From: Micropruina glycogenica
GTDB lineage: Bacteria > Actinomycetota > Actinomycetes > Propionibacteriales > Propionibacteriaceae
Assembly: GCF_039524395.1 (NCBI RefSeq)
Contig: NZ_BAAAGO010000004.1
Direction: 5' to 3' (one strand)
Length of the DNA stretch: 64,000 nucleotides
This document shows, in pieces, positions 25,065 through 33,375 of the stretch. Every line of letters starts with the position of its first letter. The first letter of the stretch is position 1. The notes under the pieces were generated by a model, which saw nothing but the letters and a program-made list of their open reading frames with translations, made no database searches and was not told the origin of the DNA. Made by a program: the position numbers and the translations under genes.

Positions 25065-25405
25065 GCGGCGTGGACGACGCCCGCCGCATCGCGGGCGGTC
25101 CCAGCCCCTCGGAGCAGGTGGCTGCCCGGTCGGGGACGGACGACGCCGCCGAGGCGCCGGCGTTCGACCCGCTGAAGTTGTGCATCTTCGCCACCGTGGC
25201 ATTGCTCGGCTGGCTGGCCGGCCCGTTCGCCCTGCTGGTGTTCGCCGGGCTGGGCTTCGCCGGCTATTGGCGGGCTCGCCGCGCCGGGCTCACCCGCTCG
25301 AAGTGCCTGCTGCGCGACACCCGCCTGGTGCTGGCCTACCTGGCGGCGCTGGCCGTGCTCGCCGGCTGGGCGATCTGGCAACTCGTCGCCGGCTGGCTGA
25401 GTTGA
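25061..25405 (+). CDS. Small membrane protein, last gene of the radical SAM cluster
   Basis: A 114-residue protein with an acidic, Ala/Pro-rich N-terminus (about 40 residues) and two to three hydrophobic segments (LCIFATVALLGWLAGPFALL, then LVLAYLAALAVLAGWAIW). The GTG start overlaps the radical SAM stop (GTGA), so it is translationally coupled. No family recognised. With the small protein at 23095 it brackets the radical SAM enzyme, and both may be membrane partners. Confidence 0.75.
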   Translation: MSGVDDARRIAGGPSPSEQVAARSGTDDAAEAPAFDPLKLCIFATVALLGWLAGPFALLVFAGLGFAGYWRARRAGLTRSKCLLRDTRLVLAYLAALAVLAGWAIWQLVAGWLS

Positions 25406-25414
25406 CCAGAATCG

Positions 25415-25486
25415 TTGGCACTCGGGTTGAACGAGTGCTAACGCCGCGATAGATTCGAGTTAGCACTCTCACCCGTAGAGTGCGAA
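25415..25486 (+). promoter_or_regulatory. groESL promoter with two CIRCE operators
   Basis: CIRCE 1 is TTGGCACTC-N9-GAGTGCTAA (25415-25441) and CIRCE 2 is TTAGCACTC-N9-GAGTGCGAA (25460-25486), each one or two bases from the HrcA consensus. Between and within them TTGAAC (25427-25432) and TAGATT (25450-25455) are spaced by exactly 17 bp and make a sigma-70-type promoter. HrcA control of heat induction is inferred. Confidence 0.9.
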
Positions 25487-25571
25487 CGGCCGAAGACGGC
25501 ACCGCGACGACGTCCCGGCCCCGAATCCGACAACTTCGGGCCACCGTGCCCAGCAAAGAAAGGGTTTTGAC

Positions 25572-25868
25572 GTGGCAGTCACGATCAAGCCGCTCGAGGA
25601 TCGCATCCTCGTCCAGCCGCTGGAAGCCGAGCAGACCACCGCTTCCGGCCTGGTCATTCCCGACACCGCCAAGGAGAAGCCGCAAGAGGGCAAGGTCGTT
25701 GCGACCGGTCCCGGCCGCGTCGACGACAACGGCAACCGCGTTCCGCTCGATGTCGCCGAGGGCGACGTCGTGATCTTCTCCAAGTACGGCGGCACCGAGG
25801 TCAAGTACGACGGCCAGGAGTTCCTGCTCCTGAACGCCCGCGACATCCTCGCCATCGTCTCCAAGTAA
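25572..25868 (+). CDS. groES: Co-chaperonin GroES
   Basis: The 98-residue GroES subunit that caps GroEL. It has IKPLEDRILVQPLEAEQTT at the start, the SGLVIPDTAKEKPQEGKV mobile-loop region and the VIFSKYGGTEVKYDG / LLLNARDILAIV end. The GTG start is preceded by AGAAAGGG. Two CIRCE elements and a sigma-70 promoter lie upstream, and groEL follows after 14 bp, so the operon is groES-groEL. Confidence 0.97.
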   Translation: MAVTIKPLEDRILVQPLEAEQTTASGLVIPDTAKEKPQEGKVVATGPGRVDDNGNRVPLDVAEGDVVIFSKYGGTEVKYDGQEFLLLNARDILAIVSK

Positions 25869-25882
25869 GGAATCGACACCCA

Positions 25883-27484
25883 ATGCCAAAGATCCTTCAG
25901 TTCGACGAGGACGCCCGGCGCTCGCTCGAGCGCGGCGTGGACGTCCTCGCCAACACCGTGAAGGTGACCCTCGGCCCCAAGGGCCGCTATGTCGTTCTCG
26001 ACAAGAAGTGGGGAGCCCCGACCATCACCAACGACGGCGTCACCGTCGCCAAAGAGGTCGAGCTCACCGATCCGTACGAGAACCTCGGCGCCCAACTGGC
26101 CAAGGAGGTCGCCACCAAGACCAACGACGTCGCGGGTGACGGCACCACCACCGCCACCGTGCTCGCCCAGGCGCTGGTGCACGAAGGCCTGCGCGCGGTC
26201 GCGTCCGGCGCCAACCCGGTGGGCCTCAAGCGGGGCATCGAGGCTGCGGTCGAGGCCGTCAGCGACGAGCTGCGCAACCTGGCCCGTGAGGTCGACGACA
26301 CCGAAGACATGGCCAACGTGGCGACCATCTCGGCCCGCGACCCCGAGATCGGCCGGCTGATCGCCGACGCGTTCGACAAGGTCGGCAAGGACGGCGTGAT
26401 CACCGTCGACGAGTCGCAGACCTTCGGCACCGAACTCGAGTTCACCGAGGGCATGCAGTTCGACAAGGGCTACCTGTCGCCGTACTTCGTCACCGATCCC
26501 GAGCGCATGGAGGCCGTCCTCGAAGACCCCTACATCCTGATCAACCAGGGCAAGGTCTCTTCGATGAACGACCTGCTGCCCCTGCTCGAGAAGGTGATCG
26601 GCGCCGGTGGCACCCTGTTCATCGTGGCCGAGGACGTCGACGGCGAGGCGCTCTCCACTCTGGTGGTGAACAAGATCCGCGGCACCTTCACCTCGGTGGC
26701 CGTCAAGGCTCCCGCGTTCGGTGATCGCCGCAAGGCCATGCTCGAGGACATCGCGATCCTCACCGGCGGCAAGGTGGTCGCTCCCGAGGTCGGGCTGAAG
26801 CTCGACCAGGTCGGCCTCGACGTGCTGGGCCGCGCCCGGCGCATCGTGGTCACCAAAGACAACACCACCATCGTCGACGGCGCCGGATCTGCCGACGAGG
26901 TCAAGGGCCGGGTGGCGCAGCTGTCCGCCGAGATCGCCCGCACCGATTCGGACTGGGACCGCGAGAAGCTGCAGGAGCGGGTCGCCAAGCTCGCGGGCGG
27001 CGTCTGCGTGATCAAGGTCGGCGCCGCCACCGAGGTGGAGCTCAAGGAGAAGAAGCACCGCATCGAGGACGCCGTCTCGGCCACCCGCGCGGCCATCGAA
27101 GAGGGCATCGTCGCCGGTGGCGGCTCCGCTCTCATCCATGCCGCCCAGGTGCTGGAGGGCGGCCTGGGCAAGTCCGGTGACGAGGCGACCGGCGTGGCCA
27201 TCGTGGCCAAGGCGGTCGTCGAGCCGCTGCGCTGGATCGCCGAGAACGGCGGCGAGCCCGGTTACGTCATCGTGTCGAAGGTGAAGGAACTGCCGGCCGG
27301 CCAGGGCTACAACGCAGCCACCGGCGAGTACGGCGACCTGGTCGCCGCCGGCGTCATCGACCCGGTCAAGGTCACCCGTTCGGCGCTGGCCAACGCGGCC
27401 TCGATCGCGGCACTGCTGCTCACCACCGAAACCCTGGTGGTCGAGAAGCCGGAAGATTCCGACGACGACGGTCACAACCACTGA
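25883..27484 (+). CDS. groL: Chaperonin GroEL
   Basis: A 533-residue chaperonin with the ATP-binding opening VKVTLGPKGRYVVLDKKWGAP and NDGVTVAKE, then DVAGDGTTTATVLAQAL. The C-terminus ends DDDGHNH and lacks the GGM repeat of the E. coli protein. Actinobacteria often have two groEL genes. This is the groES-linked one, and its short His-containing tail is like the GroEL1 type. A strong terminator at 27496-27531 follows. Confidence 0.97.
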   Translation: MPKILQFDEDARRSLERGVDVLANTVKVTLGPKGRYVVLDKKWGAPTITNDGVTVAKEVELTDPYENLGAQLAKEVATKTNDVAGDGTTTATVLAQALVHEGLRAVASGANPVGLKRGIEAAVEAVSDELRNLAREVDDTEDMANVATISARDPEIGRLIADAFDKVGKDGVITVDESQTFGTELEFTEGMQFDKGYLSPYFVTDPERMEAVLEDPYILINQGKVSSMNDLLPLLEKVIGAGGTLFIVAEDVDGEALSTLVVNKIRGTFTSVAVKAPAFGDRRKAMLEDIAILTGGKVVAPEVGLKLDQVGLDVLGRARRIVVTKDNTTIVDGAGSADEVKGRVAQLSAEIARTDSDWDREKLQERVAKLAGGVCVIKVGAATEVELKEKKHRIEDAVSATRAAIEEGIVAGGGSALIHAAQVLEGGLGKSGDEATGVAIVAKAVVEPLRWIAENGGEPGYVIVSKVKELPAGQGYNAATGEYGDLVAAGVIDPVKVTRSALANAASIAALLLTTETLVVEKPEDSDDDGHNH

Positions 27485-27495
27485 TCGGTTGAACC

Positions 27496-27531
27496 CACGA
27501 AGCCCCCGTCCAACTGGACGGGGGCTTCGTG
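27496..27531 (+). terminator. groESL terminator
   Basis: CACGAAGCCCCCGTCCA (27496-27512) and TGGACGGGGGCTTCGTG (27515-27531) form a perfect 17-bp inverted repeat. It begins 12 bp after the groEL stop. Confidence 0.9.
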
Positions 27532-27895
27532 CGTTGAGCCTGAACCCGCGTCGCTCGATCGATGCCGGCATCGGTCACTACTGCCGCGTTGCCGAAATGG
27601 TGCCGGGTTATTTCCTGGCAGCAGTTGCCCACGGTGGCAGCAGTGACTGATGCCGACATCGATTCACCTGCTGGGTTGGACGCCGGCGCGAGTCAACCGG
27701 TGCCGGCATCGATTGTCCAGCGCCGGGTTGTGTGACTGCTGCCGCGTCATAACGCGGCAGCAGAGATCCGCGGAGGCACCTGTCACCCATGCCGGCACAC
27801 GTTTCAGCCTTCGTCCCCAGCGTTCGACCGTCGGCGCTGCGGACTCTGTGCTGCGTTCGACAGGGTCACATTCGAGTGCCCTGCGTCGACGCCGT
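27532..27895. repeat. Gene-free region with inverted and direct repeats
   Basis: No gene is supported here. GTCACTACTGCC (27574-27585) is inverted at 27636-27647 (GGCAGCAGTGAC, 11/12 match), and the same word recurs in direct orientation as GTGACTGCTGCC at 27732-27743. Around each are variants of the palindrome GATGCCGGCATC. A perfect 11-bp hairpin, CTGCTGCCGCG / CGCGGCAGCAG with loop TCATAA, occupies 27736-27763. The block looks like a degenerate array of mobile palindromic units. Confidence 0.55.
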
Positions 27896-27901
27896 TAGCA
27901 T
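27896..27901 (+). promoter_or_regulatory. -10 box, leaderless promoter
   Basis: TAGCAT ends 6 nt before the GTG at 27908. It is one of about eighteen near-leaderless promoters in the window. Confidence 0.5.
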
Positions 27902-27907
27902 GAGCCC

Positions 27908-29281
27908 GTGCCCGCCGCCCTGACCGACTTGCGCCTGCCGGCGTCCGCCGTCTGCGGCATCGGGCTGCTGGGCACGGCGCTGATCGGCTGGGGCAGTTGT
28001 CACCCTGAGTTCGCCTTCGGTTCGGACGGCTGGCCGTCCGCAGCCGTCAACGCGATCGGCAGCGCGCTGCCGCTGCCGTGGAACCGCTTGGCCGTCGTCA
28101 TCGGTGTGCTGCTGCTGGTGGCCGCCTGGTGGCTGGCCCGGCCCGGTGCCGCCGACCCGACCTATCGGCGCCGCTTGCTGATCGCCGCGGCCCTGTGGAG
28201 CGTGCCGCTGCTTGTGGTGCCCCCGGTGCTCTCGGCGGACGCCGTGCTCTACGCCGACCTGGGTTGGATCGTGAATCAGAGCCAGAACCCGTACGTCGTT
28301 GGTCTGACCGGTGCCGGTGGCCCCTACGCGCCGCACGTCGACCCGCTCTGGGCGGGCAACGGTGTGGCCTACCCGCCGTTGGCCCTGCTGACCGATGCGG
28401 TGGTGGTGCGGCTGGTCGGTTTCGCCACCTATGCGGGCATCATCGCGATGCGGCTGCCCGCGTTGCTGTCGCTGGCGGTGATCGCCTGGGTGCTGCCCCG
28501 GTTGGCCACTCGGCTGGACGTCGACGCCGATCGTGCGCTGTGGTGGGGGCTGGTGAACCCCCTGGTGATCGTGCATTTCGTCGGGGGAGCGCACAACGAT
28601 GCCGCGATGATCGCGCTGGCTCTGGTGGGACTGTGGGTGGGGCTGCGCGGCGAGCATTGGGCCTACGGCCTGGTCGGGGGCCCCGCTGTGATCGGGGTGG
28701 CGATGGCGTTCAAGCAGCAGGCCGGGCTGGCGGTGATCGCCTGCGCCGGGCTGCCGATCGCCGCCCGATTGGCGGCGCTGCCCCCGGTTCGCCGGCTGAC
28801 GATCTTGGCCGCTCGCACGGCCGTCGCCACGCTCGTGGCCGCGCTCGTGTTCGTCGCCGTCAGCCTGGCCAGCGGGCTTGGTTTCGGTTGGACGAAGTGG
28901 CTGTCGTTGATGGGCAAGGCCGGCACGGCCGCGCCGTTCTCGGTGATCGCGCAGGTGGGCGAGAGCCTGATCGAGCGCTTCGGCGGCGACCCGACCGGTT
29001 GGCTCGCCGCGGTGGGCGCCATCTCGACCCTCACGCTGCTGGCCGCGCTGGTGTGGATCGCCGTCCGGTTCTACGATCGTCCCCTCGCGCTGGTGGCCTG
29101 GGGGTCGCTGGCGGTCAGCGGCCTGGGGCAGTCGATGCACCCCTGGTACATACCGTGGTCGATCGTGCTGCTGGCGCTGATCCCGCTCACGCGCCGTCAG
29201 TTCGGCTGGGTGACAGCGTTCATGGTCGGGTTCGTGAGCTGGAACGCCGTGCAGACCGTGGTGTGGCACGGCGTGACCTGA
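27908..29281 (+). CDS. GT-C mannosyltransferase, MptB-like (copy 1)
   Basis: A 457-residue integral membrane glycosyltransferase with about 11-13 TM helices. The first extracytoplasmic loop carries the acidic motif DAVLYADLGWIVNQSQNPY and GNGVAYPPLALL, then GGAHNDAAM and QQAGLAVIA. These match the actinobacterial polyprenol-phosphomannose-dependent alpha-1,6-mannosyltransferases (MptB type) that build mannan cores of lipomannan-like glycolipids. The exact linkage is inferred. GTG 27908 follows TAGCAT by 6 nt. A second copy lies directly downstream. Confidence 0.82.
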   Translation: MPAALTDLRLPASAVCGIGLLGTALIGWGSCHPEFAFGSDGWPSAAVNAIGSALPLPWNRLAVVIGVLLLVAAWWLARPGAADPTYRRRLLIAAALWSVPLLVVPPVLSADAVLYADLGWIVNQSQNPYVVGLTGAGGPYAPHVDPLWAGNGVAYPPLALLTDAVVVRLVGFATYAGIIAMRLPALLSLAVIAWVLPRLATRLDVDADRALWWGLVNPLVIVHFVGGAHNDAAMIALALVGLWVGLRGEHWAYGLVGGPAVIGVAMAFKQQAGLAVIACAGLPIAARLAALPPVRRLTILAARTAVATLVAALVFVAVSLASGLGFGWTKWLSLMGKAGTAAPFSVIAQVGESLIERFGGDPTGWLAAVGAISTLTLLAALVWIAVRFYDRPLALVAWGSLAVSGLGQSMHPWYIPWSIVLLALIPLTRRQFGWVTAFMVGFVSWNAVQTVVWHGVT

Positions 29282-29367
29282 CCTGTTCGAAACACACTGT
29301 GAGTTCGGGTATCGCAGACGATGCCCAGACTCACGCTCTCTTTGCCGGGTCGGGCCGGAACCCCCTC

Positions 29368-29373
29368 TAGACT
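29368..29373 (+). promoter_or_regulatory. -10 box for the second GT-C gene
   Basis: TAGACT is followed by a leader of about 25-30 nt with GAAGG about 8 nt before the ATG at 29405, so the second mannosyltransferase can be transcribed independently of the first. Confidence 0.45.
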
Positions 29374-29404
29374 CGGTGGGCAACCCCCAACCCGAAGGTT
29401 TCGC

Positions 29405-30820
29405 ATGCCCGCTTCGTTCTGGCGCCTGCCCGGCGTGTGGATCGGACTGGTCGGCTCGACCCTGGTCGGGCTGGGCGCCACCTCGAACGGTTTCTCGTTC
29501 AATCCGGTCGGCTGGGGCGTCGGCCCGATCGCCTGGCTGGCCACCACCATCGACCGCAGCACCGGCAACCTGCTGATCGCGCTCGGTTGCGTGCTGCTGT
29601 CGCTGGGCTGGCTGTTGCTGGTGCCCGGCCCGGGTCGCCCGGCCGTACCCGCCTGGCTGTGGCTGGTCTGGTCGGTGCCGTTGTTGATCGTGCCGCCGGT
29701 GATGAGCGGCGACCCGTTTCTGTACGCCGACCTGGGCTGGATTCTGCATCAGGGCGGCAACCCCTACGTCGACGTGATGGGCAGCATGGGTGGGCCGTTC
29801 GCGGCGTTCATCGACCCGTTCTGGGCGGGTAACGGCGTGGCCTACCCGCCGCTGTCGCTCGAGGTGAACAGGCTGATGATCGCCGTCGGCGGGTTCCACC
29901 CCTACTGGGGCGTGATCGCCCAGCGGCTGCCCGCCCTGGCCGGCATGGGCCTGCTGGCGGCGTTTCTGCCCCGCCTCGCCGATCAGCTGCGCGTCGACCG
30001 GCAGTGGGCCGTCTGGCTGGGTGTGCTCAACCCGATCGCGATCGTCCATCTGGTCGGCGGGGCCCACAACGACACCCTGATGGCCGGCGTGGTGGTGTTC
30101 GCCATCTGGCTGAGCGTGCAACGCGTGCCCCGGGTCTCTGCCTCACTGGTGCTGGCGCCGATCGTGATCGGGCTGGCGATGGCGCTCAAGCAGCAGGCCG
30201 GGCTCGCGGTGATCGCCGCCGCCGGATTGCCTGTCGCCGCACAACTCGTCCGGCTGTCGCGGCCGCAACGCGTCGCCGTGCTGGGCTGGCGCACCGCCGT
30301 CGCGGCCGTCGTGGCCCTGACCACCTTCGTGGCCGTCTCGCTGTCCACCGGCCTGGGTTTCGGCTGGACCAACTGGCTCTCGCAGATGGGCCGGGCCCGC
30401 ACGCTCACCCTCTCGATCGCCATCTCGGACGCCTTCGCCTGGACCGGCGTCGACCTCACCAACGCCGCCAACACCCTGCTGGCGCTGCTGGCCGTGGGTG
30501 GGCTGGTATTTCTGCTGGTCACCAGGCCCGAGCGCCCGCTTGAGGTGACCGCCTGGGGATCGGTGTTCGTGCTGTTCATCGGCCAGGCCTTGCACCCCTG
30601 GTACGTGGGCCTCAGCCTGGCGCTGATCGCCCTGCTGCCGCTGCGCCGAGGGACGGCTCGCTGGGTGGTGTTCACCACCATCGGCTATCTGATGGCCTAC
30701 TGCGTGAACAACCTCTACAGCGTGGCCGTGCTGCCCTCGATCGTCGCGGGGCTCGCCTTCGGCTGCCTGGCCTACGCCATCTACACCGGACGACCCGAGC
30801 GCGGCACCCGGCTGGGCTGA
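29405..30820 (+). CDS. GT-C mannosyltransferase, MptB-like (copy 2)
   Basis: A 471-residue paralogue of the preceding gene with the same landmarks: FLYADLGWILHQGGNPY, FWAGNGVAYPPLSLE, GGAHNDTLM, KQQAGLAVIAAAG and LHPWY. The two are similar along their whole length but clearly diverged, so the duplication is old. One may start and the other extend an alpha-mannan chain. The ATG at 29405 is preceded by GAAGG, and a TAGACT -10 box at 29368 gives it its own promoter. The extra C-terminal TM region (about residues 415-460) is not in copy 1. Confidence 0.82.
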   Translation: MPASFWRLPGVWIGLVGSTLVGLGATSNGFSFNPVGWGVGPIAWLATTIDRSTGNLLIALGCVLLSLGWLLLVPGPGRPAVPAWLWLVWSVPLLIVPPVMSGDPFLYADLGWILHQGGNPYVDVMGSMGGPFAAFIDPFWAGNGVAYPPLSLEVNRLMIAVGGFHPYWGVIAQRLPALAGMGLLAAFLPRLADQLRVDRQWAVWLGVLNPIAIVHLVGGAHNDTLMAGVVVFAIWLSVQRVPRVSASLVLAPIVIGLAMALKQQAGLAVIAAAGLPVAAQLVRLSRPQRVAVLGWRTAVAAVVALTTFVAVSLSTGLGFGWTNWLSQMGRARTLTLSIAISDAFAWTGVDLTNAANTLLALLAVGGLVFLLVTRPERPLEVTAWGSVFVLFIGQALHPWYVGLSLALIALLPLRRGTARWVVFTTIGYLMAYCVNNLYSVAVLPSIVAGLAFGCLAYAIYTGRPERGTRLG

Positions 30821-30849
30821 GGGCCGTCCCGCACGGCTTGGGCGGCCTA

Positions 30850-30855
30850 TAGGCT
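30850..30855 (+). promoter_or_regulatory. -10 box, leaderless promoter
   Basis: TAGGCT ends 6 nt before the ATG at 30862. Confidence 0.5.
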
Positions 30856-30861
30856 GGGACG

Positions 30862-31740
30862 ATGCGTATCGCGATCGCGGGGGCGTCCGGACTGCTGGGC
30901 CGCGCCACCGCCGACCACCTGCGGAGCACCGGTCACCAGGTGGTGACACTGGTGCGACGGCCGCCCCAGAACCTCGACGAACGACTGTGGTTTCCCGACG
31001 AGGGCCGCATCACCGCGCCCGGGCTCAGCGACGTCGACGCGGTGATCAACTTCTGCGGTGCCGGCATCGCCGATGAGCGCTGGTCGCAGCAACGCAAAGA
31101 GTTGCTGCGCTCGTCCCGGCTCAACCCGACCACCACCATCGTGGCCGCCCTCGAACCCGACGGACGCTGCCAGCGCCTGCTGAACGGTTCGGCCGTCGGC
31201 TTCTACGGCAACACCGGCGAGACCATGATCGACGAGGGCAGCCCGCGCGGTACCGGCTTTCTGGCCGACCTGTGCGCCGACTGGGAGCAGGCAGCGCAGG
31301 CTGCGCCGGTGCCCACCGTCACGCTGCGCACCGGTCAGGTGCTCACCGAGCACGGCGGCTTTCTGGGCAAGCAGAAGCTGGCCTTTCAGCTCGGTCTCGG
31401 CGGCCGCATCGGGTCGGGCCGGCAGTTTCTGGCCTGGATCCACATCGACGACTACACCCGCCTCGTCGAGCATCTGCTCACCGCGACGCTCACCGGGCCG
31501 GTCAACCTCACCGCGCCGAAGCCCGTCACCAACACCACGTTCACCAACGAGTACGCCCGGTCGCTCAACCGGCCGGCCCTGATTCCGCTGCCCCTGCCCG
31601 CACTGCGGCTGATGTTCGGCAGCGAAATGGTCGACGAGGCGCTGCTGAGCGGCAGCCGGGTGCTGCCCAGGCGGGCCCTTGACGACGGCTTCACGTTCGA
31701 CCACCCCGAGCTCGCTCAGGCATTGTCCGCCCTGGGCTGA
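30862..31740 (+). CDS. TIGR01777-family NAD-dependent epimerase-like protein
   Basis: A 292-residue short-chain dehydrogenase-like protein (YfcH/SulA-type). The N-terminus IAIAGASGLLGRATADHL is the NAD(P)-binding GxSGxxG loop. INFCGAGIADERWSQQRK and NGSAVGFYGNTGE are family signatures, and NLTAPKPVTNTTFTNEYA lies in the C-terminal part. The substrate is unknown for the family. A TAGGCT -10 box 6 nt before the ATG indicates its own leaderless transcript between the mannosyltransferases and guaB. Confidence 0.85.
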   Translation: MRIAIAGASGLLGRATADHLRSTGHQVVTLVRRPPQNLDERLWFPDEGRITAPGLSDVDAVINFCGAGIADERWSQQRKELLRSSRLNPTTTIVAALEPDGRCQRLLNGSAVGFYGNTGETMIDEGSPRGTGFLADLCADWEQAAQAAPVPTVTLRTGQVLTEHGGFLGKQKLAFQLGLGGRIGSGRQFLAWIHIDDYTRLVEHLLTATLTGPVNLTAPKPVTNTTFTNEYARSLNRPALIPLPLPALRLMFGSEMVDEALLSGSRVLPRRALDDGFTFDHPELAQALSALG

Positions 31741-31791
31741 ACCCCTTCGTCCGACACCCTGGACGGCGCCAAGCCCTACGGTGCAGCCGCA

Positions 31792-31797
31792 TAGACT
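31792..31797 (+). promoter_or_regulatory. guaB -10 box
   Basis: TAGACT would give a leader of roughly 27 nt before the ATG at 31831, containing GAAGGAAG as ribosome-binding site. Confidence 0.45.
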
Positions 31798-31830
31798 GAG
31801 CCCTCCCGTGCGAAGGAAGTGGTGCCGCGA

Positions 31831-33354
31831 ATGTCCTCCGATCTGACCCCGGCGGGAGTACCCGCGCCGTTCGCGACGCTCGGCCTGACCTTCGACGACG
31901 TGCTGCTGCAGCCCAACGCCAGCGATGTGATTCCCTCGTCGGCCGACACCAGCACGATGGTGTCGAAGCGCATCAGCCTGAACATTCCGCTGCTCAGCGC
32001 CGCCATGGACACCGTCACCGAGGCCCGCATGGCCATCGCGATGGCGCGTGAGGGCGGCATGGGCATTCTGCACCGCAACATGCCGGCCGACGAGCAGGCG
32101 TCCCAGGTCGATCGGGTGAAGCGTTCCGAGGCGGGCATGGTCGACCAGCCCATCACCATCACCGCCGACCGCACCATCGGTGAGGTGGACGAGTTGTGCG
32201 GCAAGTTCCGCATCTCGGGCGTGCCGGTGGTCGACGAGGGCTTCAAGCTGCTGGGCATCGTCACCAACCGCGACATGCGCTTCGAAGACGACCCCAACCG
32301 CCGGGTCGCCGACGTGATGACGCCCATGCCGCTGGTCACCGGGTGGCCCGGTATTTCGAGCGAAGAGGCGCTGCGGCTGCTGGCCAGGCACAAGATCGAG
32401 AAGCTGCCGCTGGTCGACACCGACGGCACCCTGCGTGGCCTGATCACGCTCAAGGACTACGTGAAGAGCGACAAGTACCCGCTGTCGAGCAAAGACGAGC
32501 AGGGCCGGCTGCGGGTGGGTGCCGCGGTGGGCTTCTTCGGCGACTCGTGGCAGCGGGCCATGCTGCTGGTCGAGGCCGGTGTGGACGCCATCGTGGTCGA
32601 CACCGCGCACGGGCACTCCACCGGGGTGCTCGAGATGATCGCCCGGCTGAAGGCCGAGCCGGCGGCGGCCGAGGTGGACATCATCGGCGGCAACGTCGCC
32701 ACCTACGCCGGAGCGTCCGCGCTGGTCGACGCGGGTGCGGACGGCGTGAAGGTGGGTGTCGGGCCCGGTTCGATCTGCACCACCCGCGTGGTCGCCGGCG
32801 TCGGCGTGCCGCAGGTCACGGCCATTCACGACGTGGCCCGCGCGTGCCGTCCGGCCGGGGTGCCGGTGATCGGTGACGGGGGCCTGCAGTATTCGGGCGA
32901 CATCGCCAAGGCCTTGGTGGCCGGCGCGGACACCGTGATGCTCGGCTCGCTGCTGGCCGGCTGCGAAGAGAGCCCGGGCGAGCTGGTGTTCATCAACGGC
33001 AAGCAGTACAAGTCGTACCGGGGCATGGGCTCACTGGGGGCGATGGCAGCGCGGGGGCGGCGGGCGTCCTATTCGAAGGACCGCTACTTTCAGGGCGACG
33101 TGACCTCGGACGACAAGCTCATTCCCGAAGGCATCGAGGGCCAGGTGTCGTACCGTGGCCCGCTGGCGGCGGTGGCCTACCAACTGGTCGGCGGCCTGCG
33201 GCAGTCGATGTTCTATACCGGTGCGGCCACCGTGCCACAGTTGCACGAGAAGGGCCGGTTCGTGCGCATCACCTCGGCCGGCCTGCGCGAGTCGCACCCG
33301 CACGACATTCAGATGACCATGGAGGCGCCCAACTACTCGGCGCCCACTTCCTGA
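31831..33354 (+). CDS. guaB: IMP dehydrogenase
   Basis: A 507-residue IMPDH converting IMP to XMP, the committed step to guanine nucleotides. It has GLTFDDVLLQPN at the start, tandem CBS domains inserted at about residues 100-220 (GIVTNRDMRF, LRGLITLKD), the catalytic-loop GPGSICTTRVV with the nucleophilic Cys, and YRGMGSLGAM. ATG 31831 matches the usual N-terminus. Two in-frame GTG codons at 31819 and 31822 are alternatives and lie within the GAAGGAAGTGG stretch. guaB3 follows 21 bp later, and guaA is 8 kb downstream. Confidence 0.95.
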   Translation: MSSDLTPAGVPAPFATLGLTFDDVLLQPNASDVIPSSADTSTMVSKRISLNIPLLSAAMDTVTEARMAIAMAREGGMGILHRNMPADEQASQVDRVKRSEAGMVDQPITITADRTIGEVDELCGKFRISGVPVVDEGFKLLGIVTNRDMRFEDDPNRRVADVMTPMPLVTGWPGISSEEALRLLARHKIEKLPLVDTDGTLRGLITLKDYVKSDKYPLSSKDEQGRLRVGAAVGFFGDSWQRAMLLVEAGVDAIVVDTAHGHSTGVLEMIARLKAEPAAAEVDIIGGNVATYAGASALVDAGADGVKVGVGPGSICTTRVVAGVGVPQVTAIHDVARACRPAGVPVIGDGGLQYSGDIAKALVAGADTVMLGSLLAGCEESPGELVFINGKQYKSYRGMGSLGAMAARGRRASYSKDRYFQGDVTSDDKLIPEGIEGQVSYRGPLAAVAYQLVGGLRQSMFYTGAATVPQLHEKGRFVRITSAGLRESHPHDIQMTMEAPNYSAPTS

Positions 33355-33375
33355 CCCGGCAAAGGAGCCTGCCCC

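Noticed and set aside
23085..25202. 705-codon minus-strand frame over the radical SAM gene
   Set aside because: The plus strand carries clear metal-binding motifs and coupled junctions; the minus frame has none.
27866..30121. 751-codon minus-strand frame over the mannosyltransferase genes
   Set aside because: Low-complexity Gln/His/Arg/Pro translation and full overlap with two well-supported membrane proteins; a codon-bias artefact.
30847..32829. 660-codon minus-strand frame over the epimerase and guaB
   Set aside because: Antisense to guaB with no recognisable motif; explained by third-position GC bias.
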